The translations under genes and the position numbers were made by a program. This document shows, one piece after another, positions 20,920-33,577 of a stretch of 64,000 bases of DNA. Position 1 is the stretch's first letter, and the number at the start of each line of letters is the position of its first letter. A model generated the notes under the pieces. That model was not told the DNA's origin. It worked only from the letters and a program-made list of their open reading frames with translations, and did not search any database. Origin of the DNA: Cadophora sp. MPI-SDFR-AT-0126 (Eukaryota; Ascomycota; Leotiomycetes; Helotiales; Ploettnerulaceae); assembly GCA_020747065.1 (NCBI GenBank), contig JAGMVK010000023.1:248001-312000 (forward strand), read 5' to 3'.

Positions 20920-23900
20920 ATGCCGGTAAATAATACTGGAAATACTAGCCCTAAAGAGAAGAAGGTAACAGGCTCTAGTAGCCCTAAAGCCGGAACTCCC
21001 TCAGGTGCTTCAGTAGATACCCTACAGGCAGGACTGATCGCTGATATAGGCTTATTAAAGCCTAACGTCTTGGAAGATAAGGGCAGAGCTAGTGTTACTT
21101 TGAGCAGCCTAGGGCTACCCGAAGGAGCTAAGACCCCTTCTAAAGTAGGAGATAAAGGCTACCTCTAAGACACTAAGCAATAGATTAATGTTTAGTAACT
21201 TATACCACTAGCTTGCAGTATCGGGGCTTTATACTTCGATAGGTGAGAAGCTACTCAATATCTTAAGAGCCTCGTTCGCCTATTCAGGAGTCGAAGAGTT
21301 ATTTTAGAGGACGAAATAAAGCAGTGGGTTATTAAGTACGCTGAACCTTCTGTAGCATGGAATCTCGAGAGGCTCCCGGGGTACGCCTCCGGTACCTTCA
21401 AGGAGTTCAGTACTGCAATTCAAAAGGAGTATCAGAGTCTCGATTCGCATTACCGCCTATACACTATCAGCTACCTTAATACCCTTATTCACGACTTTCG
21501 ACTTCTTTAGGTAATAGACTCTGACCCGACGGAAGTCCATTGATTCTGCAGGGCCTTTAAGGAAGTTGCTATTAATTGCAAAAACAAGGGTGATCTTACA
21601 GATAGGCAAATCGTACTTTAATTCCTATTTGCACTTCCGGTGCACCTTAAAAAGAAAGCCATAGAGGTATTAGTTCAATAGGGCGGGGGCTAGTTTAATA
21701 CTAATAACCTAGCCCCGTTCTTTAAAGTATTTAAAGCAATGGAGACCAGGATTTCTCTTACTAAGGATATTAATACGCTAGTCAAGGAGCAGAGCATTAG
21801 CAACGATTCCGTGGGGTATATAAATATCAATCACTTTACTAAGCTAGTATTACTAATAATTTAGGTAGGTGATACTACTAGATTTCAGGTCGACTTTACT
21901 ACCTACTAAGATAACGCTTCCACTACTCAGATACAATAAGCCTTCCAAGACGATTCTAAGACTATAAGGCCTAGCTCCTTAAATCGGATTACCGCTCCGG
22001 TTAGTGAAGACTTAATTCCGATTATTTAAAAGATTAAGAATAATACTACTTAAGTATCGGACTACGACCTCGACGTTATTACTAAAGGGCTAGGGGACCT
22101 CCAGATCCTTCAGGGAATAGTTAAGCGAATCTCTGATTCTCAATTGATGTTTAAGATTAACTCAATTTAGTACACTGAGTATGCCATTGAGGAGGCCCTA
22201 ATTCAGTGGGGCGAGAGTTAGCCTACTAGCAGGTCTAGCCGCTATAATCGTAGCGCCGGTTACTACGGTAACAACGAAAAGGGGTGCAAATAGTGCTATA
22301 ATAAGTGCCTTTTGGGAATGAGACCTCAAGTTTTTTACTAATATATGAATCAGTGCTACGATTATAAGAAATTTATTGGTTTAGGGATAATTCACGAAGC
22401 TGATAATAATAACTATATTTGTATTGGCCCTTAGGAAAAGGGGAAATCGAAGTACCCTGTAATATTCCCTAATAGCGATATTCCCCGGAAATAAGAGGTG
22501 CTAAAGAAAGTACTTAACACTGTACATAGTCCTAATCTAGTAAGGAGAGCTTAAGCGGAAAAGGATTTTCTTGACTCATAGGTGCAGGCCGCACTAGCGC
22601 GAGAGCCGACTTACGACAACTTTATAGATAGCTTAGAAGTTGAACTCGACTTAGGACCGGTTAATACCTCAGATATCCTCGCCCAAGTTTATAGTGGGGA
22701 TACCCTAGCAAGAATTCAAAGCCTCTATACGCATACTAAGGGAGACTTAAATACTAAGGAATTCCAAGTATAGTCGGTAGAGACTAAAGCTCGCTCTACA
22801 GCTTCGCGGAAATAATCCTATAATATAGAAGCTAAACTCTAGGATCGGATCAAAGTACACGCTACTTATAGACAACTAAAATTCCCTAAAAAAATCACTG
22901 AAGGAGTACAGTTTACTAAAGCTTAGGGAGATACTTACTTCTTAGGCACTATAGATATTAATAATCCTAAGGAATTTTGTAAAATATCTACTAAGATCCT
23001 TAAACGGAATACTAAAAAGATTGGCCTTAGTAAATCTTCCTTTACTATAAAACCTTTTATACTATTAGCCTCTGTTTATAAAACAGCAAAAGAATTAAGG
23101 CTTACTTAAACCCCTTCTTTAGTAATTCCGAAGTATAGCTTACGTGGGGTAAGTTCAAGGAACCCCCGCGTACACGAAGTATTATTTTAGAACAGTTATA
23201 GGCACGAGAATATACTAGACAAGCTATTGAACTTAAAAGAGATCCCCGGAAATCTCACTCTAAGAGAGTTGATAGTGCTAATTGACCCTCCTAAGGTAGT
23301 AAATCCTTCCACCGGAACTATTAATCAATTAATGCAGAGGTATAGAAAGGCACAATAGGTGGAGGAAGCCAAAGTACAGTTACTAGAGGTATTAACCGAC
23401 TCGGATGATATTCTCCAATAAAGACCTATATTATAGTCGCCTCTTACAAATATTGACGAGTACAAGGAAGGGAACGCTAAGTTATGGGATTACGACTCAG
23501 AGGAAGAAGCTCCGTTTTAGAAAACATCTCCTCACAATAAGCTTACTCTAGAGATAGAGAGCTATTAATAGGTACTACTTTCAGAAAAGGAATAGAGGAC
23601 CGTAGAGAGCGGCCTAAAGTAGTACCTTTATGTTCGAAAGCTTGAAACCTACTAATAAAGCCAGCGGGCCTAAATCGCCTAATCTATTAAGTTTCTTATT
23701 TCACGCTCTGTTTTACTCTTATTAATTAGTTCTATTCCTTTTCTTAGACTACCTTTACTTACTTTTCTTACTAACTTCTAGTAACCCTTCTCACGATACT
23801 AACGAAGTACCTATAAGGCTAGCGCTAACGGCGCTTTAGTAAGCGTTTATTACGGGAAGGTATTTAGTGTTAATCCTATTGAAACCAGCTTAGAAGGTAC

Positions 23901-26900
23901 TTAGTCTTACTACTCTCTAACGCCTAAACTAGTGGTCACTATACCTGGACGTATAACAATTAGCGACGTTCGTATTATCCTAGATATTGGAGCTAAAGTT
24001 AGTTGTATAATACTGGAAGCGGCGGTGAAGCTTGAGCTAGCTATCACTAATAGCTATAATATAGTCCTAAAAACTATCACTGGAATCCGGTCTTAATTCC
24101 TTGGGTTCGCCGATAATATTCCTGTAGTAGTTGGAAATTGTGTTATCTACATAAGGTTCTATATTATAGATACTCCTGGCGTTAAAATTATTCTAGGATT
24201 TCCATTCTTTTGTAAATCTAGGTTAATATTTCGATACCCTTCCGATTACGATAGTAGTAAAGTACTCGCCGACTTATGGGACTCTTACTCTTATTTTATT
24301 ACTACTGTTAAGATAAATGATGCCACGGAAGAAGCTAAAGATGCTAAAACCTTGAAAAAGCAACACACTATTGGAATAGTCTACTAAGACAAGGATATTG
24401 AGTATAATACTTAAGATAAGTTCTTGGAAAACGAATAGCTAATTATGAAGAGAGTTTAGCGGTTGGAATAATAGAATACTCTTAATTTAATTTTCCTACG
24501 CTTAAGGGCAAGCTTTTTGAAGGGGGGAACGACACTTGGACTTCTACCTCCGACCTTAACTCCCCTGAGCTAAGTACTAATTTACCTCCTATAGCTGAAA
24601 CGGAGCCTATAGCAACTATCGAGTTCCTTAAGAAGGAGTTTTATGTTCCGGAATCTACTCTTCAAAATTTCACACTAGAAAGTATTATTAAGGAAGCTCT
24701 ATTGGACCCCTCTCTAGTTATTAACCCTGATTTGATATTTTTATTCACTATAAATTATGGAAAACTTGATATTAAGCACCTTTACTACGGAAGGCTTCTA
24801 TAATCACGTTTAGCCTAAGTTAGTACAATATATAAGATAAAAGCAAAGAAAGTTTAGTTAGTTAACGAAGCAGATCTAATGGGGAATATCCCCAGTAGAA
24901 GAGAAGATTAGTGCTAAAGATTAAGAGAGAGAGATACGTAATAAGTCTAACATAGGAAATTTCAGCACCTTCTACTACCTCGGTTTTTGAGCCTATCCCG
25001 GGGTTCTAGACTTACTCCGGAAAGGTTATTAAGACTTAATATTAGTAACTCGCTATAGCCAAAGGAGAGAACTCTTTTTAACGAGATGATACTAAATAGA
25101 GAAGGAGCTATAGTGTTTAAATAGCCTGAATATAGAAGGTTCTACGAAGACGTTTCCCCTTCGGTGATTATTAAAACGATACCTTATAAGGTATGGCAGG
25201 TACTAAATTTCCCTCTACTGAGAGCACTAGTGCCTGAAGTTATAAAGATAGTGTAAGAGCGATTAGATAAGGGAGTACTCGAACTCTCAGAAGGACCTTA
25301 TTAAAATACTTAGTTCCTAGTTAAAAAGAAAGAGCTCGGGAGATATAAGCTTATTAACTCAGCGACTATACTAAACGCAGTAACTTAACGGGACGTAAAC
25401 CTACCTCCTTCAGTGGACGAGTTCTCTGAAGAGTTCGCCGGTTATTAAATAGCTAGTCTTATTAACCTCTATTCCGGCTACGATTAATAAATACTCTACT
25501 AATTAAGTCGAGATATGACAGCGTTCTATATACTATATATAGGGCTGGTTAGAAACACTACTTTACCTCAAGGGTGTACTAATTCAGTCGCTTAATTTGT
25601 ACGGACGATGTTAAGAATCTTGAAGGATATTATACTGACTATTGCTATACTATTCCTTAATAATATAAGCGTTAAAGGCCTATATACGGACTATAATTAA
25701 GCTACTATCGATACTTCTTCGGGGATTCGCTAATTTATGTTAGAGCATATCGTTAACCTTGATAAGACTCTAGAAAGACTCGAGAGAGCTAGAGCGACTA
25801 TTAGAGCTAAATCTCAGTTTTACCTTAATGGATTAGATATTATAAGCTACGCTTATAATTCAAAGGGTAGAGAGCCCTTAGTAGTACACCTTATTAAGAT
25901 ATAGAATTAGAAGGAACCGAAAAATATCTCTGAGGTTAAAGGATTTCTCGGCCTTATTATTTACTTTTAGATTTAGATTAAAGACTTTTAATATATTGCT
26001 GAACTCTTCTATAACCTCTCGAGAAAGAGAGTCTCCTTTCTATTTGAACCCGAAGGGCTTATCGGAAAAGTAATAAAGAGACTTCAAGACGCTCTTTATA
26101 TAGCTCTAGTACTTTGCAGGGTCGATTATAGTGAGGATACTGGGGAAATAGTGGTAGCAGTCGATTCTAGTGGATTTAGCTGGGGAGGTTACCTAGGCCA
26201 GAGAGACCTCGATAGTGGACGAGTACGCCCTGCACGGTACGAGAGTGGATGCTGGAATAAGGCTGAACGCAATTACGATGCCATAAAGAGAGAGTGCAAA
26301 GGAGTACTTTACATTCTAAAGAAGCTGAAGATTTGGCTTATAGGAGTACACTTTATTCTGGAAACAGACGCTAATACCCTAGTAGCATAACTTAATAGCA
26401 CTGTTAATGATCACCCCGGAGCTATACTTACGAGATAGTTCACTTAGATAAGGCTCTTTGATTTCGAAGTTCGGCATGTCAAAGGCCCTATATATACCGC
26501 TGCGGATACTCTTTCTAGGAGGCCTAGACACTTAAACGACACGGATTATAACGACAATACCTCTGATAATAACGAAGATTGGATTCTTTCAGAGCTTAGA
26601 GCTTATGAGATTTGCCCTATAGAGCTTAACTGGGTAGAGGAGGCAGTTGAAACAGACCCGGAATTAATAAGACGGAACGCTATCCTTCAAGATATAAGAG
26701 TACGAGTATAATAGCTTAGAGAAGGCGAAGAGCTCACGGAAAGCTCTAGTAACACTTCTGATATAAGATTAAATACTGAATACGAGTTCTTGGTTTCTTC
26801 TTCTAAGTACTCCGACCACTTTATGCAAATCGCCTTGTATTTAATAACACTTAGAACCCCGAAAGGAATAGATTGAAAGACCTTTTGTGCCTTTAAGAAA

Positions 26901-28130
26901 GAAGCTCTAAATTTTGGAGTATATAGCCGGAAAATCTGGAAACTACTAATAAAAGGAGCCCCTATTAGGCTTATAGTTGACACTGATCGAGATAAAGCAC
27001 GGATTCTTCGAAGTTGTTATAACGACTCTGGTTACAAAGGGAGGGAAAGTACTTATCACTGTATTTCTACACGCTACTTTTAGAAGGGGTGCTATAAAGA
27101 CACTATGAATTTCGTTTAAACTTACCCGGAATACTAATTGAGATTACTAAGATAGTAAGAAGAACCTCTTTTCCCTATAGCTTCTAACGGTTTAATAGAG
27201 AAGTGGGCCCTAGATATTACTTATATAACTAAACGATAAGGAAAGTAATATTTAGTTATTACTAGGGACGATATAAGTAGTTAGGTTAAGGCACAGGCTC
27301 TCATATATAAGATAGCGGCAGTTATAGTTACTTTTATTTAGGAAGATATTATTTACTACTACGGCCTATTCTAGAGATTAGTAGTTAATGAGGGTAAAGA
27401 GAATGTAGGAGAAGTGATTTAGTTCCTAAATAGAATAGAGATATAGCGTATATAGGTATTAGCTTATAATCTAAGAGTAAATAGTATAATTGAACAAGGC
27501 TACGGACTAATTAAAAATACTCTTTCTAAGATAGGAAATTAGTAGATCGAAAACCTTCTAGCAGTGTTATTTACGGATCGGATAATAGTACACGGACCTA
27601 CAGGCTTTACATCCTTCTATATAGTTTATAGCAGAGAACCTATCCTCCCTATGGAAATACGATACCTTACCTAGAGAACCCTATTTATAGAAGAAGTTAC
27701 TAATTGATCAAAGTTATTACAACTTAGGGCGATTCAATTTCAAATACAGTAAGAAAATATCAATGAAGTAATACTACGTAAAAGCCGCTATAGATAAGAG
27801 GGTCGAAACGCTTTTAATAATAAGTATAATATTTAACGGAGACTATTTCAAGTTAAAGATATAGTCCTTTAATACGATTCAGTAAGGGAAATCGATAAGT
27901 TAACACAAAGAGCTTTAGATTTCCGGTAGTTAGGGCCGTATGAGATAGCATAAGCTAATACTGAAAAGGGTTATTATAGGCTCAAAGAGCTAGGACCTGA
28001 TAGTCCCTAGCTCTAATTAATCTTCGCTGGAAGTATACTAAAACTGTTTCACGTACGAAAGAAGTTTATTTATAGCGCTGAAGACGCTGAATCTATTGCT
28101 TACTTTAGTGACTAAGAGAGAGAGGTCAGT
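20920..28130 (+). pseudogene. gag-pol of gypsy element 2
   Basis: Plus-strand polyprotein with an ATG at 20920 (MPVNNTGNTSPKEKK). Gag runs to about 23600. A Cys/His-containing segment near 22270-22430 contains GCK, CYNKC and NQCYDYKK. Protease lies near 23960-24230 (VRIILDIGAKVSCI, the usual DSGA changed to DIGA). RT lies near 25190-25900 (LRALVPEVIKIVQERLDKG read through RIP stops, LVKKKELGRYKLIN). Its catalytic motif now reads FLNNISVKG in place of a FLDD-type signature. RNase H lies at 26140-26400 (VVAVDSSGFSWGGYL, ILETDANTLVAQLN). Integrase and tail lie at about 27000-28130. Stops are nearly all TAG/TAA. The loss of the RT aspartates alone would abolish activity. Confidence 0.85.
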
Positions 28131-31100
28131 ACTAAATCAGGCCTGGAAAATCCCCGCTAATAATGCTTTGGTAATAACGATGGTGATTCTAATATAAACG
28201 CTTTTGATATACTTACTGTTTAAATCAGACGAAATAATGGAATTATTATTAGAATCCTAGAGATCTTATAGAGCTAACGAGACTAATATAGGGTAGTCTT
28301 AGCGTGGTTAACCTCAAAATAGTACCTCTAATAGCGAGGACGCTAACTCTTTAAAACAGGAAAACGACCGCTAGTACTACTAGTACTTATCTCCGCTAGT
28401 ACTATTCAGGGCAGCTTCAATTCGCTGTAGCACTGCCTACAGGTACTTAGAGAGCGTGTAAACCACTAAGATACGAAAAGCTGGTAAGAGGTAGAGCCTG
28501 AACGCCCCTGAAATATTAGAGTACGATCTAGCCCTACGGAGTAACTATTTAACATAAGGCTAAACGTCACCTACGTTAGCGCTGATAACTCCCTTAAGTG
28601 TATAATGTGAATTATGAAGCTCTCTATTATTGCTAGTACCTTCCGCGGAGTTAATAATAAGCTATTTATTGAATAGGAAGGTAGGACGAGCCTGATTTAT
28701 GTGTTCTAATGACTGATTATAACGGCTTTAAGCGTATACTTTAGAAGTGAGCAGTGAAAGGTCCGTCCCCTATATGTAAAGGTTAATGTAAAGCACCCCC
28801 CGTTTAAGCGCCGCTTCCCTAAGATAACCTACTAAATCCCCTATCTGCGGAAGCCCCTAGGAGAATAGCTAGTAAAAATAAAGGATTTCCCTAAGACTAT
28901 AAATAAAAAATATCCCCTAAAGTAAATATCACTAATACTAATAGTACTAATAATAGAAAAGCTTTACCCAGTAATAAAGATCTCTGATCTATTGTTAGGA
29001 GTAACCTAAAGGAGAAAATCTACTAGCGGAAGGTAATGAAAACCCCGGTTCTACTAGCCTTATAGAACCTTTTCCCTTATAAAGCGTATATAGAACTAGA
29101 GAGATTCTAATTACCTTAGACCCAGGACTACCTGCGCTGTCTACTGTTCCAGTGGTTTCCTACTAGTTAGGTTATTACTGTAGCTTCTAAGGAGATATAG
29201 TACTCGCTGATTAAGGTCTCATTAAAGGCAGAAGCTCTCCAGCCTATCCCTATAAAGCTAATATCTCTGCGCCTTGGAATCACCTAAGGGTTAGAGTTCC
29301 TTACGCGTTGAAGGCCTGAATATGCTATTAGCTGACGGCTTTTAATAAAGTAACTTCACCGGAGGAAGGAGTGTTAGTCCACCTCTAGATTAGCTTAACC
29401 TTAGTCACGCCTACTAGGTCTGGGCCCTTATCTATATTATCTTCACTCTCTTAGAGAGGAGCGGATAGAAAGAACGTAGCTTACGAGGTCTACTGTAGCC
29501 TGAGTACTAGTAAGAGTATTGATGTAAAGAGTGTAAATATAATACAACGGAATCAGAATCCGCAAGCCTGCGTAACGTGCTTAGAGTGCCTCTGCTAAAG
29601 TAAGTAACTTAAGTTGAAAGCTTCAACTAGCTGGCCCTTAAGATAATGGAGTTAGTGATAGACCTATACGTCTTCTAGGAGCTATTAGATATGCCTAAGA
29701 CTATCACTGAACTAAAAAGCGAACGAATTTATAATAGCTATCACTCTCTAGTATACTATGCTCATGCTCTGAAGACAGGAGAGTCAGGCCTGCTTCTAGC
29801 GGATACCCTCTATAGCGGATAGCCTCTGTGTTAGACGGAAATCGCTGTAGCTAGACGTTAATCGAGGAGGAGCCTTAATAGTATTCAAAAATAAGAGCGA
29901 CCCCTATTACTCTTGAGTCTTTGTGATAGTCCTCACTTTTTAAGATATTAGTAAACTCCTTTAGCAACTTGATGAGTCTTACGTCCTAGTAAGAAAGCCT
30001 TAGAACTAAGAGAAGATACTTAACAGCAGAGATAGTCTTAGTAACCCCTATTACTTTAGCAAGAATCTAATAGTCCTTGCCTTTTCTGACGCGTTAGCCT
30101 TTCCATCGGCTGCCTAGACCTTTAATTCCACAAGTATGTGTACACTTAAAGCGTATATCTGTAATAGCGAGGTAAGAGACTGTTGCTAGGTGTAGGAGGG
30201 GAGTCGTTGAGTTAGATGCGTCCTAGTTACTAGTGCTAGGAGGTTAGCGGTAATATCAATTTAGTAAGGGAGCAAAGAGCGAAGGAGTTAGGAGAGGGAA
30301 CTTAGCTATATAAGGTAGAGTTAGCAGTTATATACTTAGGCGCTTTAGATTGAAGGTCGTGCGGCGGAACCTGTAAAGATATCGCTAGAATTAACGTGTT
30401 TTAGGAAGAAGGGAGGACGGAGACTTGCTAGGTGACTTGGAGAGCCCCTTTCCTGAGAGATATTCGTTATGGCGGAGTAAGAGACTGTTATAGGGTAAGG
30501 TAGTTGAGGTTTGAGCCTGGAAAAGTGATAGTATAGCTAAAGATATAACGTAAAGGAAGGAAACCTCACCTAGAGAAGTTCTGACGTTACTAAGCTTATT
30601 AAAGAGGCAGAGACCTCTATAGAAAATCAGCACAAGTTAATATGGAGATCTAGTCCGTGCGCGAGGTGGTTAATAGAAGGGAAATGAAGGTGAAGAGATT
30701 AACTCAGCTTGATTAGAGAAAATGGCGTTTTTAACTTAAAGATCTGCGTTTTGAAGCTTGCAGGTTGAGGCTCCGGTGTGAGGTTTAGGCGTGCGAGAGC
30801 TATATAAAGAGAGGGAGGTGTAGTTAATAGAGATTAAAGAGCTTGGAGCCGCTTAGCTTGAGTTAAGTACTGGAGATCGTTAGTCTTAATCTTAAGCCTG
30901 ATCTTAAGATTATAAAATTAGAAGGAAAGAGATTGGAATAGAAGAGCGACGAAGCTCTGTACTTACCTTAGTTAGAAAGAGAGTAGCGCTACTCCTGTAA
31001 CCTTCTTGAAGGTTGTTTACTCTCAGAAGTGAGCTCTTAGAGGGGAAAAGCGGCTGCAACTTAGTCTTCGTCGCTAGGGGAATGCGTATAGTGGTAAGGA

Positions 31101-31424
31101 AGAACGAAGAAGCTTTCTGCGTAGCTTTAAAAAGGGTTATAGAGCTTATTAAGTAAAGAGAAGGAAGGAGGTGGTGGAGGTGTTGTAGTTGCAAAGGTTA
31201 AGGGAGAAGATGGAGGTGTTATAGTAGGGGACGACCCTATAGAGGTAAGCTAAGCGAACCTTTGTTTGCGATTTTACTAAGACTAACAATAGTTCAGGCC
31301 TTACATGACTTTGACGTTACTTCTGCACCGCAGACCTCTACTTTTACCTCTGGAGATTTGATGCTTTTGGAAATAGCCTAGCTCTACTATATTCGTTTAC
31401 TGTAATACTCGGGGACGAGTTTTT
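28131..31424. other. unassigned 3.3-kb 3' region of gypsy element 2
   Basis: Lies between pol and the polypurine tract. It is less AT-rich than pol in places. A plus-strand frame from about 28750 to 29520 is interrupted only by TAG/TAA codons and contains KGRSSPAYPYKANISAPWNH. Two Ser/Leu-rich open frames lie on the minus strand at 30391-30633 and 30910-31194. A TATATAAAG box is at about 30799. None of these resembles env, chromodomain or known accessory proteins. It may be an accessory ORF, a captured host fragment or a nested element without visible ends. Confidence 0.4.
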
Positions 31425-31439
31425 GAAGGGGGGGACGCA

Positions 31440-31715
31440 TGTGGTGGGGATCGGCCTCGGTAAACTTCTGTCACCTGACTTATGTACTCCGCATTGTACT
31501 TAAGTTGAGACCCCCTTCGAGAGATCTTATCATCAATAATAGCACTTTTCCTTCTGATAGGATTTACACTTCTTTCTTTAATTGATAATTCGTACTCTTT
31601 GGATATGTGATATCTTTTGATTTCGTCTATCTGTTATTTCTTGAACCTTACACCTTATGTACCTTGCATTTACTACCCTCTTATCGTGTGGGGGATTGGG
31701 GTTCTCCCCTCCACA
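31440..31715 (+). repeat. 3' LTR of gypsy element 2
   Basis: 276 bp with intact TG...CA termini. Confidence 0.92.
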
Positions 31716-31831
31716 ATAGTTAGCGATATATAGTATAATTTGATATAAAAGGATATAAAGGATTCTACGGACAGGTATTACTATACTTGTTTGCCTGTTA
31801 CTCCTATAATAGTGATGACTTTCTTAGCTAT

Positions 31832-32519
31832 ATTAAGGGAAGCAAATGGTTGTTGATTAATTATTTTCTTAAAAGATAGTTTTAATTAATAAATAGAGAA
31901 TTTATCAGATACTTCTTTAATTAAATGAATCTTTTGATATCATTAATAGAACTAATAAAAAGTTCAAGACTTATCTTTATAGGCCTAGTTATAAAATAGA
32001 GAGTTGTCTAGGAGGTAATATAAAGTTATATTGAAACGCTTTAGAAGGTTTATAACGTGATCTAAGACTAATTAATTACACTGCTTTTGCCAGTATAACT
32101 TCGCACTTAAACTGGTATGAAATTAAATTTCTTAGGAATATTCAAATGGATTTGATAATAATTATAATTTAATATTCGACCTGGCCACCTGTTACAGTTA
32201 TATTGATAGTGGCTAGCTGCTTTAGTGCCTGTGGTATCAATTATACCAAGAAGTATTCCTTAAGCGAAGGTAATTGGACTAGGTAAATAAGGTTGTGTCA
32301 ACTATTGAGTAGGGTTGTGGGGATTTTGGACCTAGTTCTTATGGTACTAAAGGGTATAAAGTATTAACTTATATTCTAGCGAATACAACAGCACTATCAT
32401 TGGCTAGCTCCACGGACTCTAGTACTAACCTTCGGGGACAATATAAATTCTAATCGGAGATGATTAGTAAACGATCTCTAAGAAGGTCTGCCGTGGTTTA
32501 TCAGCAGACAGTTAATTTA
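31832..32519. other. AT-rich spacer, no gene
   Basis: AT-rich sequence upstream of the NmrA relic, partly RIP-like. No frame or element recognised. Confidence 0.5.
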
Positions 32520-32676
32520 CTTCGTAGATGCCCGAATAAATCTGGATTTAACGTCCAAGCTCCTGTCAAATGTTCTCTAAAAACCTGGGTATATAGGCCA
32601 ATAGAATACTAATATTTTACTACTATTATTCCTCTTATAGTTAAGTGGGTTTATAAAGGACAGACGAAAAATCCGG
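32520..32676 (-). mobile_element. truncated MITE, second copy
   Basis: In reverse orientation this matches the MITE at 33398-33577 through its centre (shared CTTAACTA, AGAGGAATAA and ATTCTATT words). It keeps one terminal repeat (CTTCGTAGATGCCCGAAT at 32520, next to TA) and loses the other end where the LINE fragment begins. Confidence 0.65.
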
Positions 32677-32682
32677 ACTTGT

Positions 32683-32946
32683 TTAGGCCTTGATGCGCAT
32701 TGCTGCGTACCAGAGGTGTTTCTCGAGCTGTTGACGGATTGGTTTGATATGACATTCTATCCCCAGTGCTGCTGTGGAAGTTGCCTTGAATGCTCCGGCA
32801 ACGACTTTTAGGCCTTTGTACTGTATAGACTTGATCCAGTCTGCCACTTTCCTTCTGTGACTCGCCTCTCCTGCTGGTATGTACCATGCCGAGCACGGCT
32901 TCGATGGGAGCCGGGGCGCAACAAGGAGATTAAAACCTATCTTCAT
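32683..32946 (-). pseudogene. LINE (Tad-like) ORF2 fragment, region after RT
   Basis: An 87-codon minus-strand frame contains IQYKGLKVVAGAFKATSTA, GIECHIKPIRQQLEKHL and AMRIKA. This is the conserved segment between reverse transcriptase and RNase H of fungal Tad-type non-LTR elements (a GAFKTTxxAAL...E..I.P pattern). Neither RT nor RNase H follows, so it is an isolated scrap. It sits beside the truncated MITE. Confidence 0.72.
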
Positions 32947-33397
32947 TATCCTTTGTTATACTGGAATTATGGAGTTTATCAATCGTTAAGCGATATACTC
33001 AGGTTGCTAGTTAGTATCTATGGTGAATGTCTAAGCATTTCGTCTAAACAATTCATCTGAACGTCAAGAAACCCCGTCTTCTTGTGCTCAGCTGTTCCTG
33101 CAGACTCGTATGGCTGGGGGTTTACTTTAAATGTCAACTCTATCTGCTTAGTTTCATCCTGTACATGCTTTCTCTATGAGTCAGAGGCTTAAGTTTAGAT
33201 GATAAACAAGCGATCGTTTCTAAACGGGAAAAGCTCATTGATAGATTCGATTAAATTGGATTATCATGCTGGCAGGGTTCTGGGTAGAACATTCGTCCGG
33301 TGTTTAATAGCGGAGCAAAGTTGCTGTTTGATTAATAAATACACCCTTGTATGACTCACTTTCAGTCGAGGTACGCCTTCGCACTCCCTCCAACCTA
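32947..33397. other. intergenic, nothing recognised
   Basis: Mixed composition; short frames only. Confidence 0.5.
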
Positions 33398-33577
33398 CTT
33401 CGTACATGCCCGAATGATAACGGACTTGGCGTCCGTGCTTTTCAAACCTACTTAACTAAAAGAGGAATAAAAGTCGTGAAATACTGGCATTCTATTAGTC
33501 TATACTCCCCAGCTTTTAGTAGAACATCCGACTGGAGCACGGACATCAAATCCGTTATCATTTGAGCATGTACGAAG
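33398..33577 (+). mobile_element. 180-bp MITE with 44-bp terminal inverted repeats
   Basis: Starts CTTCGTACATGCCCGAATG and ends with the imperfect complement CATTTGAGCATGTACGAAG. The arms pair over about 44 bp (33398-33441 and 33534-33577). TA flanks both ends (33396-33397 and 33578-33579), as for Tc1/mariner-mobilised elements. It has no coding capacity. Confidence 0.82.

Larger units (their letters stand above)
19753..31715 (+). mobile_element. Ty3/gypsy LTR retrotransposon 2 (11,963 bp), RIP-degraded
   Basis: 276-bp LTRs at 19753-20028 and 31440-31715, both beginning TGTGGTGGGGATCGG; the right one ends CCTCCACA and the left one CCTCCATA. Both flanks show ATAG (19749-19752 and 31716-31719), a 4-bp target duplication. 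A purine run (31425-31434) precedes the 3' LTR. A TGGTGATCGACGCAGGG block about 8 bp inside the 5' LTR could be a tRNA primer-binding site. Gag-pol is on the plus strand at about 20920-28130. About 3.3 kb between the integrase and the 3' LTR is unexplained and makes the element unusually long. Confidence 0.9.
19107..31831 (-). pseudogene. RIP-destroyed NmrA-like gene, split by gypsy element 2
   Basis: Minus-strand NmrA-like (NAD(P)-binding Rossmann) gene relic. The exon 1 remnant (31787-31831) reads AKKVITIIGVTGKQ, with the start codon now ATA. A putative intron starts GTATAG at 31786. After the 12-kb element, exon 2 resumes at about 19738 with TSVAEVFLKK and HIRGITCNPSKPS. It continues through TANLDDIVLLTEAFAG, VIFSITDF, KGKYSYNYYFNAK and VEYVKATYPELIKKLS to the edge of the solo LTR at 19107. 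Order and motifs match the intact NmrA-like gene at 37957-38958 (for example HIRGITRD and VTDFW). All stops are TAG/TAA at expected Trp or Gln positions. The 3' part is missing. The gene is dead. Confidence 0.75.

Noticed and set aside
30391..31194. Env-like protein of gypsy element 2
   Set aside because: The two minus-strand ORFs are Ser/Leu-rich, antisense to the element, and show no signal, fusion or membrane organisation.
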